Below are positions 1 through 12,570 of a stretch of 64,000 nucleotides of DNA, in pieces. The notes under the pieces are model-generated. The model ran no database searches. It worked only from the letters and a program-made list of their open reading frames with translations, and was not told where the DNA came from. This stretch comes from Neckera pumila (lineage: Eukaryota; Streptophyta; Bryopsida; Hypnales; Neckeraceae): assembly GCA_963969595.1 (NCBI GenBank), contig OZ018409.1:4528501-4592500 (forward strand), given 5' to 3'. Made by a program: the position numbers and the translations under genes. The number at the start of each line of letters is the position of its first letter. The stretch's first letter is position 1.

Positions 1-402
1 CCTTTGCCCATAATCTTCTATGAGTGACAAAATTATTCTTTTTCTACAAGCAACAAATTGGTGTTCACAATTATCTCATGTAATTTTGACTCCTAATTTT
101 AAATGTCATAGATCATCAAGAATTGAAACGCAATAGCCAACCGTAGCCAAAACAAAGGGATAAAGATTTAGTGACTAGCTCCACAAGCAAGGTAATCAAG
201 ATTCTTGCAACCTACAATCACAACCCTTGCTTTTCAATACTCCTTCCCCCCCAAATATAAGAAGACATAATCTTCACCTTCATGAACAAATTATCGAGGT
301 ACAATAACCTGTAATGATAGAAGCGGCAGTGCAAACCGTATGTTGCAGGGATTGGGAGACAAAATGGTCGTTGATGAACAATGTCGGCACCAATCTTTTT
401 GG

Positions 403-754
403 TCAATAGGTCAAGCGCACAAGCTCCCGAACAGCACTATAGAAAATGGAACGTCGAGGAATGCCTGGCAACCCATCCAAATTGTCGAACAGCCTTCTTT
501 GGCTCTCCTTGGCAGCCGTGAAGCTACTCAGGACAAGGTCAACGTTTCCATCAAATGTTAGAGCCCCACACTTAGTCGGGTGGTCCTCCCTTAAAAACAT
601 GGTGTTGGTTAGTGTTTTCAATGTCGACAGTTTCTCTCTTGTTGACCAGAGCAGGCTTTACCTCCTTGTTTCTTACCTTGAGGCCTGCAGATTTGCATCC
701 CCGCCCATAGTTTCCTGTGCCTGTCCAGGAACCAAACTTCTGTCATTAATAGCC
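403..754 (-). other. Two exon-like segments, possible 3' end of an unrecognised minus-strand gene
   Basis: Reading the minus strand, 754 to 677 is a clean exon candidate: a TTTCAG acceptor precedes it, a GTAAGA donor follows it, and the 25 codons between are open. A further open stretch follows from about 621 to 403. It is hydrophilic, contains KCGALTFDGNVDL and ends in VRELVRLTY. I do not recognise either protein segment. The strand matches the exon candidates at 1.2-1.8, 2.9-3.1 and 3.8-4.1 kb, so they may be one gene, but I cannot connect them in a single frame. They could also be chance open frames in a decayed locus. Confidence 0.3.
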
Positions 755-1214
755 CTGAAATTAAACCCACAAATTGAACATTCAAGCTATAATCTACACA
801 AACAAGGCGACTGCTTCCTACATTGGTAAAAGAGAGATACACTGTCATATCTCCACACCCCACAAAGCTGCCAATATATTATCTAGAGGTGTCTTTTTAC
901 ATACCAGCTATAGATTATTCAGGGACTTAGTACGCTCGTCATGCACCTACCATTGATTCAGCCTTTAGTTAGTATGGAGTTGGGTAATTCCTCTACTTCT
1001 CTAACAACAATTAATAGTACATATCACTGAATGAATGCAAGTAGGATATCTATCTGACCTTCGGAGTGCTTTTAGCTGCATTAGAAGTGACAAACACCTC
1101 CAAGTCTGGATTGCAGCTCTTTGCAACAGGAGGGCTCATTGATCTTCAAAGTGCGTGCACACGGATTTGGCAAGTCACTACAAATGAAGAGCAAGATTCG
1201 CAAACTTCAAGTTG

Positions 1215-1772
1215 TCAGTGGGCCATTTCGGTCAATACATGATTACATGTGCACATATAAGCCACACTATAGTGGATAGCTTGGATCTCACCATCCTTGC
1301 AAGTGTTTTTTGTGGCGACACTTATAGAAGCGGTCTGCACTACAGCCAATTCCATAATCTCCCAGATAGATGGTCCATTGCCATTTTGGCCCATGTTGTC
1401 AGATGGTTTCTTCACAATGCTATTAGTGTCATTGGTGCTACTTGTTACACTAATTTTGTTGATGGTCTCCCTACCACAGGAGCCCCCTTTCACCCTGCGT
1501 TTGATCCTCAAGAGCATTATCCTTGCAGAGTCGATATTATTGCCGAAATGGTCATCCACTGAGATTAGTTGTGCACTATCAGGTCTCCTGGAGGTGCGTT
1601 GGCTAGGATTCTCATATTGATCGCAGTGGAGTTGAGCGGAGTTTTGTTGAAGGTCCGACGAAGAACTTTCCATCACTGCTCCTACCCTTGCACCCGTCCC
1701 TGACAGATCAAGCCTCGGCACAAACGATGGAGGTTTCTTCAACGGCTTTGCTGACGAAGCGTGGTGCTGCAC
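1215..1772 (-). other. Open reading segment of unknown function, possible internal exon
   Basis: This is a 185-codon open stretch on the minus strand, long for such AT-rich DNA. The translation is Ser-, Asn- and Arg-rich and polar, with KPPSFVPRLDLSGTGARVG near its start and a basic patch RIKRRVKGG in the middle. No domain is recognisable. It lies between other minus-strand exon candidates and could be one large exon of a low-complexity nuclear protein. The whole 0.4-4.1 kb interval may equally be a pseudogene, because the neighbouring coiled-coil exon carries a stop. Confidence 0.3.
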
Positions 1773-2896
1773 TCATGGAGCTGGAGGAACTCACTGAGTA
1801 CAACAAGGAGTAACTCATGGCAAGTGAGCTTTCCAACGGCTTCAAGGCATCTGTAACCCAACTTGTGACCTCAGATACGCTGGAATGTCAATCCGAGTTC
1901 CCTGAACAAGAATTGAAAATTTGATGTCCAGAAACTTGATTAACCTGGAAAAAATACTTTGGGACGTTCTGCAACATTGACATCGCATAGTCTCTTGGGG
2001 AACTTGTCAACACTGCGCAAGTCATTCGAGCTCTTGCGTAAAGCACTCACGGGCTCAAATTCTGCTTGCCCTTTGTTCACAAGGGCACAAGGGTGTGTTT
2101 CAAACTTATAAATAGTAGGAAAAGATCACTGGCCAAGGATGAATCCTAAAATCTGCATCGAATCGCAGACTGCTTCAAAATGTCCATTGTGAAGTTGCAC
2201 ACACAAGCAAAGGTATAAGATAGAGGGATTTTCAAATAGATTAGGGATCTGATCTGGTTGATCCATGTTACCAACGGCAACTCAACAATTATAAAGTTGG
2301 TAGGACTTAATAATTAGTAAGTGGTGGAAGCAAATAGCAGGCCAAATGTCTGTGACCATTGACCTTTGGACGGAAATGGTGTTGTTTACTGTCATATAGT
2401 AATAGAATGGTCTGCAGCCTCCCACTCTGAAGTTTCATGAAAAATCCACTCATGGTGATAAAAATTTAATCTCAGCAGCTTTTCACTCTTGTACCCCAAA
2501 GATCTCCCCAATTCTCTAGACTGATCTTCCAAAAATTACACTCCTACATATTTTAAAACGCTTAAAGTAACGCAAAATAATAGTATCATTCCTCTGCATT
2601 ACACAAAATCCACAAAATGAAGCGCCTTCTGCGAATACAAGAAAAAGTGGTGACATGAAAATTTGCACACTTGTTGAGGGCCAATTCACAAAAGGGAGGA
2701 GTAGGGGACCTCACACTTTGTGTCAATTTTGAGATTATATCGTAGCCTTGCATGGATAGTACCCCGCAGTTCATTTCCAGTAATTCTTATATATAACAAG
2801 GTTAGACAATAGCAACACGCATTCAGTGCAAGGTTTATAGCATGATGAAATCTCCAATGGTAATCACAAGATTAGACTTCGGATTTATCAACAAAC

Positions 2897-3058
2897 CTGG
2901 GAACTACGATTACATTGTTCATCAAGGAGCCGCAAAAGATTTTGGTACCGCTCATTGACTGCCTAAGCTTTCTCGAGTGATCGATCCATCTCGTCAATAA
3001 TCTCCTGATACTCGCTGAACATCAGAGAAATCTTTCCTTTCGCAGCTGCCGTTGCTTC
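2897..3058 (-). pseudogene. Coiled-coil exon with an in-frame stop
   Basis: On the minus strand a TATCAG acceptor is followed by 54 codons and then a CCCAG/GTTTG donor. The translation has the heptad pattern of a coiled coil (YQEIIDEMDRSLEKA, then NERYQNLLRLLDEQ). A TAG at 2963-2965 interrupts it in frame at codon 32. Apart from that stop the exon reads well on both sides, so it looks like a once-coding exon that has decayed, unless the stop is a sequencing error. The protein family is not recognised. Confidence 0.4.
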
Positions 3059-3771
3059 CTGATATCTTCACGGGCAGCTTCTCTGTCACCACAACAATAC
3101 GTATCAACTCTACTGCAATTTGCTCTCTAAACATCGCCAGTTGCTAGTCCTTCAAAGTTGTGATTACAAACCACTGAAGAACCTTGTTTAGAAAGTAACT
3201 CACTGATGAGATTCCACTGCACAAACTCATCCTTCTAGTCAGTTCTGGATTTTCCAGCTTCTTCAAGGGCAGTGCAGAATTTTGAAGTCTAAAATGTAGA
3301 CTGGTATGATTTCGCTACCAATTGATTTTGCAGGGATTAGGTACCAAAACTAAATTTGTAAGAATTGAATTTTGTTGCGATTTAAAACTGCAAAATTGCA
3401 TTGGCATTATGTCCAATAATAGACTTCATCAAGGTTACTAAACACTTAATTAAGCCCAACCAGGACTAACTTGCAATTGAATTATTTCTGATAAACATGT
3501 CTTTGATTGCAATAACCAAATCCATTCAATCCCACAGATTGCAATTACACCCCACCGAAACAACTGCAAAATTCTACTGCACTTCTCAGCTGGGAAAAGA
3601 CACCAGAATTCCAAATTCTTCACAATAAAAAAAAATACTGTTAACTGTTTTCGATTCCCCTTCAATTCAAAAACTTCAGGTTCCACCCATCTCTTAAAAA
3701 CCCGATGTCAAAATTGTGAGCAATTGAAAACTCAGAGGAGGCAAGGAAAACGAAATGCCGTTGATGCTTAC

Positions 3772-4121
3772 ATAGCAGAGAGCTGCCTCTCGAACTTGGA
3801 ATTCGTCATCTCCTCCCCTATCGAGGAAGTGTTGTCACTCGCTTGATTCTCCTCCACGTCTTTGTCTTGTTCTTCGTCTTTGTATTTGCGTTCCTGTTTC
3901 TGTTTGTCTTTGTCTTTGTCTTCGTCATTCTGTTCCATTGAAAACTTTGGAGGTGCCATGGCTATGAAGCTCCCAATTGCAGCTACATGTGAAATTGGGG
4001 CGGTCCAGCTGCAGCGCAGTGATCCCATGAACTGATTTGTGGGGATTACGGTTGGTTGCTCCATGGTGGTGAATTCTGTTAGTTTCACGGTTAGGTCCCA
4101 TTTTGGTGCCGCTTGTGCCAT
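3772..4121 (-). CDS. Probable first exon of an unrecognised charged protein (partial)
   Basis: The frame opens with ATG at 4121 (MAQAAPKWDLTVKL) and stays open for 116 codons to a good donor (AT/GTAAGC) at 3771. The first 70 residues are mixed; the last 45 are highly charged, starting with a DEDKDKDKQKQ tract encoded by a degenerate GAC/AAA repeat. A GTATAAGG sequence lies about 40 bases upstream of the ATG and might be a TATA box. No domain is recognised. Lower-coordinate exon candidates on the same strand could be its continuation. The coiled-coil one carries a stop, so the gene as a whole may be dead. Confidence 0.4.
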
Positions 4122-4499
4122 GTGTCATATTCCTATTGGTTAGGCACGCCTTATACTAAGGTATACAACCTATTTTGACAATGTTCAGTATTTTGGCATA
4201 TGCCCGATTGAGCAATGGTGGGGGGATCATTTTTTTTCATCAAAGAAAAATAATGAAGATTGCACTATTTTTTGCTAATTTTTCATCAAATTTGGCATTC
4301 TTAGAAATTAAAGAAGTGTAGATTATTTATAGTTTGATTTATTCTCGATGTATATAGGCAAACCTATTTTTGAGAAGTGCAAAATTAAAGACTAGTCTTA
4401 GCAACCTCATTAGGTGTTAATATGTAAAGGCCCTAGTTGTCACCATATTCTTTTCATTCATGAAAATACAAGTCACCCTAGCCTATCTTACACAAATCA

Positions 4500-4815
4500 T
4501 TATAGAAAATTTCAGGCCTCCGGAAGGCTGCTCTACATCCTTCCAAAATACTTTGAAATTTTGTTTTTGGGGGCTGAATTTTTTTTTTTCCACTATTCCT
4601 ACGCAGCTGAAAATGGGGTGACAGTGGCACAAGAACCAACTTTTACAAGTAAAAAATAAAAAAAATAAAAAATAAAAAATCTTGAAAAAATATCAGTAAA
4701 AAATTTTTTTTTTTTTTTAAAGTCCACAAAATCTGATTGTTTTAGCAAGCAGTCAACTTACATGACTGCTCACCAGGGGACTTTTTAAAATTGACAAGCC
4801 AAACTTGCAACGGTG
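4500..4815. repeat. Dispersed repeat 'D', uninterrupted copy
   Basis: Read in reverse complement, this stretch aligns with 30.63-30.76 plus 31.69-31.84 kb. Shared landmarks are the GGCCTCCGG block (about 4515 and 31828), a 'tgtaaaa.ttgggttcttg.accact' block, and the 'agtcccc...agtca.c..agttga.tgctt' block near 4740-4790. The second copy is split by a TTAA-flanked element, so this one acts as the empty-site reference. It has no coding capacity that I can see. Confidence 0.55.
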
Positions 4816-5055
4816 CTAGTATGTGAGTCTAAGAATGCAAGCTTATGAGCATTGAGCCTAAAATATAAGTACCTAATATATAGATACCGTACACTATAGA
4901 GGGTGTATGTTTTATAAACACCTATAATATGGGTATTAGTAACATATATATCCTATAATCATAGACGGTTTCTATAAAATATACACCAATAACATAGGTG
5001 TGTAGTATTCTAGGCTCATAAGCTCACACTCTTATGCTCACATAATAGCAACCCT
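4812..5055. mobile_element. Small MITE-like element with about 50-bp inverted ends
   Basis: The left end (from GCTAGTATGTGAG through GCTTATGAGC to GAGCCTAAAATA) matches the reverse complement of the right end (GCTATTATGTGAGCATAAG through GCTTATGAGCCTAGAATA). The interior is a run of short palindromic AT-rich blocks (ACACCTATAATATGGGT and similar). It does not code. The size and long inverted ends suggest a miniature inverted-repeat element; the superfamily cannot be assigned. A distant relative may sit at 10.50-10.69 kb. Confidence 0.5.
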
Positions 5056-5638
5056 CCTATTGGGAGTAAATAGGTCATATACCTTACTATAGCTTGTTGT
5101 CAAGGTTGTCATTCTTTGTTGAGTAATTAATTGAAGTTGGCAATTGTAATTTGACAAATGCTAAAAAAAAAAAATTAGATTTTTTTTCATACATTTTTTT
5201 TAAAACGCAGTATTCCAAAAAATTTGGCATCTACTTTATAAAGTATTTTTTGTCAACCTCGGCCCTCAAGTATAGTATATACTCCTTTAAAGAATACTGT
5301 GACTATGGGGTTTTTTTTATCTTTAAATGACTTTAGGTAGGATTGTAGGATGGAAAAGAACATTTTTTGGAGGGATTTGCTTGAATGCCATTACAAAAAT
5401 ATGGGCCCTGTAGAGGGCCGTTAGTATTTTGATGAATGTGCAAATATGGTGAAAAGAATTAATAAATTAACTAAATATTTTTTTTACAAAAAAATACATT
5501 TAAAAATATTTTAAAAATATTTTTTAATCAAAAATCTGACGAGACACTCCAGATGACTACTCACTTTATACATTCCCTAACTGATTTTTTGGCTGATATT
5601 TTTTTTTAATGCACATTTTTGTGCATCTTTATTTTTCT

Positions 5639-6830
5639 TTAATCCCTAAAGGACCAAGGCCTTTTTTTTGTCAAAAAACTCTCAAAACTGCCATTTCTAG
5701 AGCAAAGAGTAAAAAAATCTGAAAATTATTTTTTTTGTACATCCAACCATAAAATCTTATACCTAACTAATACAACAATGTACAGAAAAGAATTCAAAAT
5801 TTTTGACCGCATAGATTGCAATATATCTGCATTTAAAGTGAAAAAAACAAGATTTTCAACACATTGTGGGACTAGATTTTTGACTTTGAACATTTTTAAC
5901 TTAAATTTTTTGCACTATAGAATTTTGAGCTTTAAATCTTTATAGTGGAGAATTGAATTGAGAGTCAAAAAAAAAAAGAAATTCAAGAAAACTTAATTAT
6001 CATTCTTAAGAAAATTGTTAAATAGAAGATTGTACAAGATAGAAGGAAAATCTAAAATGTTAATATCTTTTAGATGGAATAAAAATGCACTAATCCCAAT
6101 GGTGAAATCATTCTAGCAAGAAAACTAAACCATGTAGAACTCTTTTTTGTGAAAAATAGCAAAAAATGCATTCCAAAATGAATCCTACAAGTTATTTTTT
6201 TCAAAAAGATGCTCTAATTGCCCAAAAAACAAGATTGTCCATAACTTTCTCATAAAAAATCCAAATGAAATGAATCAAAGCTTCCCAAATAGGTAAAAAT
6301 ATAATCTATAAGGAAAAAAATTAAAAAATTAAATGAAACTTTTTGCAAATCTTTTTGCTGCCCCCTCTCCCTTGTTTTGAGCTTATTCGGACATAATTTT
6401 TGTTCCCAAGCACCAATTGAAAAAAAAACTATATTCCCACAAAGCTTTTCAATTTTCTATCTTCAAAAAAAGTTTCAAAAAATCATGATAAAAATTCAGC
6501 CTGTAGGTACCTGCCCAAAATTCCATTTGTCATTAGATGAGATTCGGAGGTCTTAGAAGGCTCTGAGTTCCCCTGCTGTCTGACGTAGTCGAGCGACTGC
6601 CACGTCAGTTTTTGAAAAAAAAAAAAAAAAAAAAATTGCTTAAGATAATATTTTGGAAAAAAAAAGTTTTTTTTTTTTTTTTTTTTCTCTTAAAAAAAAA
6701 TCATTTCTGACACACCCGTACCGGCATTCACTGAATCTGGGCAGATCAAGGAATAGGCCTGAAACGGCCCTCCAAGATCCCCAAATATCATCTAATGCCT
6801 CCGAACAAACAATGGTCTTTTAGGGGTTAA
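5639..6830 (+). mobile_element. TTAA-flanked element E1 (piggyBac-like MITE)
   Basis: It starts TTAA-TCCCTAAAGGACC and ends GGTCTTTTAGGGG-TTAA, the family termini. The interior matches the other copies: an 'actgccatttctagagcaaagag' region near the left, a block around 'aaaatccaaatgaaatgaatc' in the middle, and 'cctgcccaaaattccatttgtc' near the right. About 270 bp at 6532-6807 is foreign to the other copies. It includes GC-richer sequence and long A and T tracts and is probably a nested insertion. No open reading frame is present, so this is a non-autonomous copy. Confidence 0.65.
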
Positions 6831-9800
6831 TGTACATTTTTATGCATCCTAGTAGCCCTTTCGTGGCCTAAAATTTTCTGGAATGCATTTCAATGAATAG
6901 TGATGGAAATTCCCTAATCTTGGTAATATTGACTTTTTAAAAGAACAAGATGCTTAGTTCATAGATTACCCTTATAATGTATTGTGGCCACTTCTTATTT
7001 GTTACTCTTGATGTGAATTTTAGTCCTAAAATTGATTTTTTCTAAATTTGTAACTTGTAAATAACATAAATGAATTTTATCAAATATAATATCTATTGCA
7101 ATTTTTTTACTTGAAAAAATCTTAAAACTCAATGTTTTATTGTAATTTGAACTTTGGATCTATAACCAATCACGGTTTATAGATTTTTTTAATCTTTAGA
7201 ATAACAAAATAACTTGTTTTATACCATGACGTTTATACTACAAAATGCAAAAAATATTCAAATTTTTTTAGCATATTCTGAATTTGATATGAATTTCTAT
7301 AATTTTTTCAAAGAAATTTATGGTATTTTTAAAATTTTACAAAAAAATCTGAAACTTTTAGGACTAATAGAAGACGTGGAAGTTCATCTCTTAAAAATAA
7401 ACATTGAAAAATACATTCATATATAGTTGCAAAATGGCAACAAACAATGTATAGGATTGGAAGGTCTAAATTCATAGTCATAGGTCCATCTCTTAGGGAT
7501 TAACACCTTGCTAGGGGTCCAATCATATTGTAGAAAATCCATGAAAGATAATCACATCTAATTGTATCCCTTTTCAGAAATCAGTCCTACAAATTCTTGT
7601 TTACAATGTATTGCCACTATTCATTACAATAAGGTACACCAATTTTCAACAATTTGAAAATTTATAGTTTAGTTATGTTGTATCCAAAAAATCCATTAAA
7701 AAGGCATCTAAAATACTATAAATTCAATTAATACTATGTATGAAATGTCCTTGAAAAATCTAAGATTATGTTAATGATATGTAGCATTGTAGCCCTCTTT
7801 AGCAGTATCTTGTTGATGCACATGGTTTTCTAAATTAGAAAGAAGTGACATTCCTAGGTTTGGAGTGCATTGGATCTATTGCTGATATTTATCTTGACAA
7901 TGAAGAAAAAACTTTTTTGTGTGCGCAAAAACATGTGTAATTCATGAAATGTTGGATTACAATGAAATTATAACAATGACATAGGACCATAACATTTTTT
8001 AATGACATTTTTTTTGTAATATTTTTGTATAAAAAATGAAGAAATAATGTGCGTGAACAAAAAGGAAGATTATTGAATACATAATTCATCTTTTGAGCTT
8101 TCCAGTCTTCATACTCGGCAATGATTTGTCAGAATCCTCTTCCAGTAATGAATTATGAAATATCTGAATCTTCATCTCTACTTAAGGTATTAGAAAATGC
8201 AAACATATTTCAAGAAAAAATAATGTACACAACAAATTCCACCAATGTATTCAAAGAATTGTATTGGAAGGAGAATAGGAAATTATTGTATTACACATTC
8301 TTGGGGGATGCAGTGTGTGAAAAAAATAAGGGGATAGGTGTGAACACCAAGTATTTTATAGTGGGGTATTACCTTTTGTAAATTTTTTTTAGGCATGCTA
8401 TCATTATGTAATTTTCTACTTTGGGTCATTAAAAAGGAGGCTTCCGTTACTTGTAATTCTCAATTGCCATGAATATATGATATGCTATTTTAGTTTATAT
8501 TTGTCTTTCTACTACATTTTTTTTCTTACACTAAGTTTTTTATGAAGTTCTTTTTCTCCAGTAATGACTATTTAGACCTAGAAATCTGGTGTAGAGATCA
8601 AAGTTAACAAATAGGGTTTGAGATTCTTTTATACATAAAATTACCCAAGCTCAATCACATTCTTGTAGATGCAAAGTTTTAAAATCCATAAATGTGGCAT
8701 AAAAACTTTGATTTAGCTAGGATTGTGTATAGTGATGTAATTTTGTGCAAGTTATGGCAATAGGAAGAAAAGTCAACTTCTAAAACTAAATCCAAACGTG
8801 CACTGCCATAACTTTTTCAAAACCTAAATGTTTAAAAAATCAATAGCAGATGCCCACATGTCGGGAAAATGCAATTCTAAAATTCTATCAATCTACACTA
8901 TAGCTACAATGTTCCAACACCTACATTATACCACAAATATAGGAACATAAATGAAAATGGACAATAAATAGAAGCATCAAAAGAGCAATCACTAGCACTG
9001 AACCCTAAATGGCCAATTTCTTGTAAATCCACAAAGATTTGACAACCATAGGCAATCGCCCAGAAACAACCTATCCAACATTTGAAAATTGATTAAAGTA
9101 GGTGGCTTTAAAAGCAACACTTTAAGGGCTGTTGGGCCTTTTTGATGGATTCAAATGCATAAAAATATTTTTTCTTATTTTTTACTTGAAAAAAAATTGA
9201 TGCAAAATCTAACCCAAGTGGTTTCATATTTTTTGGAGCTTTTATGAATTAGTTATGAGTTTTCAAAGAATTTTGCAATAGGAACCTATTTTTTACTTCT
9301 AGCCTTTGCAAAATCCACTCTTAAATGGTCTGAAAAAAAACATGGCTTTACCAAAAACAAGCATTGAAACATGCAAAAAGTAATAGATAGGTTCCTAAGT
9401 GTGACCTTTACTAAAACATGAATGGAAGCTTGAATTAATTATCATTTCAAATTTTTCAGCATACGGAGGAAGGTAGTTGAGCCACCAATTTTCATTTTGA
9501 AAAAATTAATGAATGCCTATCCACTTAAATAGAAATGGACTTACTGTAGCTTCTAAACCAACTTTTAATGAAGTATGTACCATCTATTGGAGAAGATGAA
9601 CCAACTCTTCTCCTTCTCTTACATAATCAATAGTCCATCATGTATCCATTTATGAGCCACCTAATGGACGGTTTGAAGAAGAAGGTTGGTTTTAGAGCAC
9701 ACTACCATACTTGACCAATATGCCTCTCACAAGGCAACACTATTTAAGACTTTTGTCCCAAAAAAAGAATATAAAAGGGGATATATTAGGTCTACTATTT

Positions 9801-11390
9801 TTCTAATGGGACCTATTATTCCACACCCTATAGTATTTTGAAGACATCCAATGGCATTTTTAATACCCTATAGTATAAAAATCAATTTATAATTTTTTGT
9901 CCAAATGTTTTTTTGGCATTCTATCATTTGTTCATACGTATATAGCTACTCCTATCATTTGCTGCACCCCCGAGTACACATTCTCAAGTGTGCTGGAAAA
10001 ACTCCAAATTTTGGTACAATATATGCTCAATAAATTGCCCAAAGTCTTTTGTTGCTTAGCTTTAGGGTAATGATAGAATAACATGTGTTACATCCACACT
10101 TTTTTCAAGGATGACAATGACCTATCCTAAAATCTTATTAGTTGGTACATCTTTGTTTTAAATATGAATTTAGGATTTTGGATCTTACTTTGACAAGTGG
10201 GAACGAAGACAATCACAAGCATATAAGGAAAGCACTATCTTGAATTGCAAAGGTCAAGGTTAAAGTTTCACCATGAAAACAAAAGTCACTAATAGCTAAG
10301 GAATATGGAAGTCAAACCTTTGCTGTAAAAACAATAGATAATAATAGGTAAAGAACATCAAAGCAAAAGCTTCACCTAAATTTTGAGATAAAGGAAATAT
10401 TAGTACAATTTGGACAAAACAAGTTACTACAACTCAAACACAAATCTTACTACACAGACATTGATTGATTACAATGGTTAGTACAAGAGACCTTCAACCC
10501 AAAGAATGTTAGCATGCAAGCATAGAATCTATGAGTTTATGAGTAGGAGCCTATATTATAGACATCTTTTATGATTTCAGATGTCTATATTATAGACACT
10601 TTTTAATGTTATAGAAGTTTATATACTTCTATAAGTTTGTAAACACCTTCAAATAGTTGTAGGTACATAGGGCTTTACTATCACATGCACCATCATAGCA
10701 CCATATCTGCCAGGACCTATTTTTTTGATGATTGCAATGATGTCGCCTTCATATGGCAACTTTGGTGAATTTTAGTGGCCAACCTTGCGATTAGCTGCAA
10801 AGATCCAAATGTGCATGGCGATGATGATGCAACTAACTTAAGTACAACATAAAACGAATTTTGATGTCTTTCTTGTTGACTTTCTAGTCATCCCTTTTTC
10901 CCAACCTTAACTTAGTCCATCTAAAAATTGTAGTTCATCTATAATCTTTTCTTTGTATTTTAGTCAATACTAGCAATCTTCTGGTCGGTTCTAAAGTAGT
11001 TGCTCTTAAAGCAACCATTTGAGCCTACCTAACCCATCATTGACAAGAATAAATATTTCTTGTAACATTTCACTCATTCCTAGATGGGGTCGCATTTAGA
11101 ACATGGCCGCTTTTAGAATCTTTATCCAAAGTGTGTTTCAATACTAGCTCAATGTCTAAAAAATTTCAAAGTAATTTAAATAAAATTGTGATTAAAAATT
11201 TATGTTTGAAAAAGTCATATTTTTATAAACAAGCAAATCCAAGCATCCATGACAGATTCAATGGGATGGAAATTTTTATCCATACTTTCAACAAAATCAT
11301 TGACATAGTTCCAAAGAGTCAATGGAATTCTATGTTCATTCTAGATTTTTTGTTATTTGACTTAATTATTCACAATTTGGTATTTTTAGA
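6831..11390. other. Gene-free AT-rich repeat DNA
   Basis: I see no convincing gene. The longest open stretch (8121-8381, plus) has no recognisable domain and normal AT-rich composition. A block at 9205-9290 (around 'tttcatattttttggagctttt') resembles one at 56258-56345, so it belongs to another dispersed repeat family. Short palindromic AT blocks at 10.50-10.69 kb resemble the interior of the 4.8-kb MITE. Confidence 0.6.
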
Positions 11391-11744
11391 AGTCAGCAAA
11401 GTTTGGCGGTCATTTTGGCATAGTAGAATAACTTTTTTCAAAACACTTTGAACTAAGAAAAGTTAGAAAAATAAGTTAACTTTCATTTCCAAAAATCCGT
11501 TTTACATTTGAAGCGTCCAATCAAAAGTTATGGGCAAACTTCAGAGAGGGGTTGGAAGGGACATTTTTTTGACATTTTCAAACATCCTTCTCTGAATTTT
11601 GTCCATAACTTTTGATTGGGGGCTCTAAATCTCAAAAAAAATTTTGGAAATGAAAGTTGACTTGATTCTCAAAATTTTCTTAGTTCAAATATTTTTGAAA
11701 AAGGTTGTTCTACTATGTCTAAATGGCCTCCAAAGTCTGCTGAT
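11391..11744. repeat. Long imperfect hairpin (fold-back), centre near 11567
   Basis: The two halves are inverted copies of each other for about 165 bases per arm. The left arm begins AGTCAGCAAAGTTTGG and the right arm ends CCAAAGTCTGCTGAT. Near the loop, 'ccaatcaaaagttatgggc' pairs with 'gtccataacttttgattgg'. The motif 'ataacttttgatt' also occurs in the TTAA elements and the 27.7-kb fold-back, which suggests a relationship. No open frame is conserved. Confidence 0.65.
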
Positions 11745-11817
11745 TTTACAAAGCAAATGATTTTACAATTGCAAGAACAAAATATATAAAATTCCACAAC
11801 CAATGCATATACTTGTA

Positions 11818-12020
11818 ATAATGCGTGGTCTAGTGGTTAGGACCTTGGACCTCAACCATGAGGTCCAAGGTTCAAACTCCTATGGCGACACCTGCCCACG
11901 TAGCGGGTTGCCAAGGTGGCTTGCTTGCCTAGGTGGCAATGTTGCTTACGTGGCATGTCTGCCTAGGTAGTCTACCTGCCTAGGTGGCACTGCCCCTATG
12001 GTGGGCAGCATAAAAAAATA
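11818..12020 (+). mobile_element. tRNA-derived SINE candidate
   Basis: The head has a pol III box A match (TGGTCTAGTGG), an 11-bp perfect anticodon-type stem (CCTTGGACCTC pairing with GAGGTCCAAGG), and a box B-like GGTTCAAACTCC. The T-arm stem does not pair well, so this is not a functional tRNA. The body is a GC-rich set of near-repeats of 'gcctaggtggc', and the unit ends in an A-rich tail (CATAAAAAAATA). The structure of tRNA head, unrelated body and A-rich tail is typical of a SINE. I could not confirm target-site duplications. Confidence 0.55.
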
Positions 12021-12384
12021 TTTTCCAAGTTGCACGGATTTTCCGGGCAATTAAAAAAAATTAAAATTACTTTTTTTTTAAAATTAAAAAGAATTAAAAA
12101 GAATTAAAAAAGAATTAAATTATATTATCTATTTGTCCAAAACACAATTTTTAGTTATATTTTGTCCTATATAACTTCCCGTAAATGATTGAAAAATCAA
12201 CAATTTTTAATTGAATTTTAGTTGAAATTTAGTTGAATTTTAGTTGTTTCGGTCACAATGTTTCTAGTAGTGTCAATCACCCAAACTACTCTGATTATTG
12301 GACCAATAGATGCATTTTTATTTTTGCCCTAAACAATGAAGTCATCAATCAACTTCTTTTCAGCCTTTGAGTCCTTCAAAGATT

Positions 12385-12570
12385 AAAAAAGACCAAGCTG
12401 CAATTTTTGGCAATATAGTGATTTTGAGCAACTCACAAAAATAAAATTTTTATTTCTTTTCTTCAAAATTTTCACACATGTGCCCAAAGAGTAGCTTGAA
12501 AGCCCAACAATTTTCATAAGTTTTGACTATGTGGTTAAAAAGTTAGTGTATGATATATAATTTTTCCAAA
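12385..12570 (+). repeat. Partial copy related to the left arm of the 27.7-kb fold-back
   Basis: The run from 'gaccaagctgcaatttttggcaa' through 'atgtgcccaaagagtagctt' to 'aaaaagttagtgtatgatat' follows the same order as 27684-27870. Divergence is clear but the landmarks are collinear. There is no terminal TTAA motif on this copy. Confidence 0.5.

Noticed and set aside
3863..3935. Microsatellite at the GTCTTT run
   Set aside because: It is the coding sequence of the DKDKDKQKQ tract of the exon at 3772-4121 and is too irregular to call separately.
8121..8381. 86-codon frame as a gene
   Set aside because: Composition matches the local AT bias, there is no domain, and it sits within repeat-rich DNA.
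11821..11890. Functional tRNA gene
   Set aside because: The T-arm does not pair, the anticodon stem is 11 bp, and there is no acceptor stem; a SINE head fits better.
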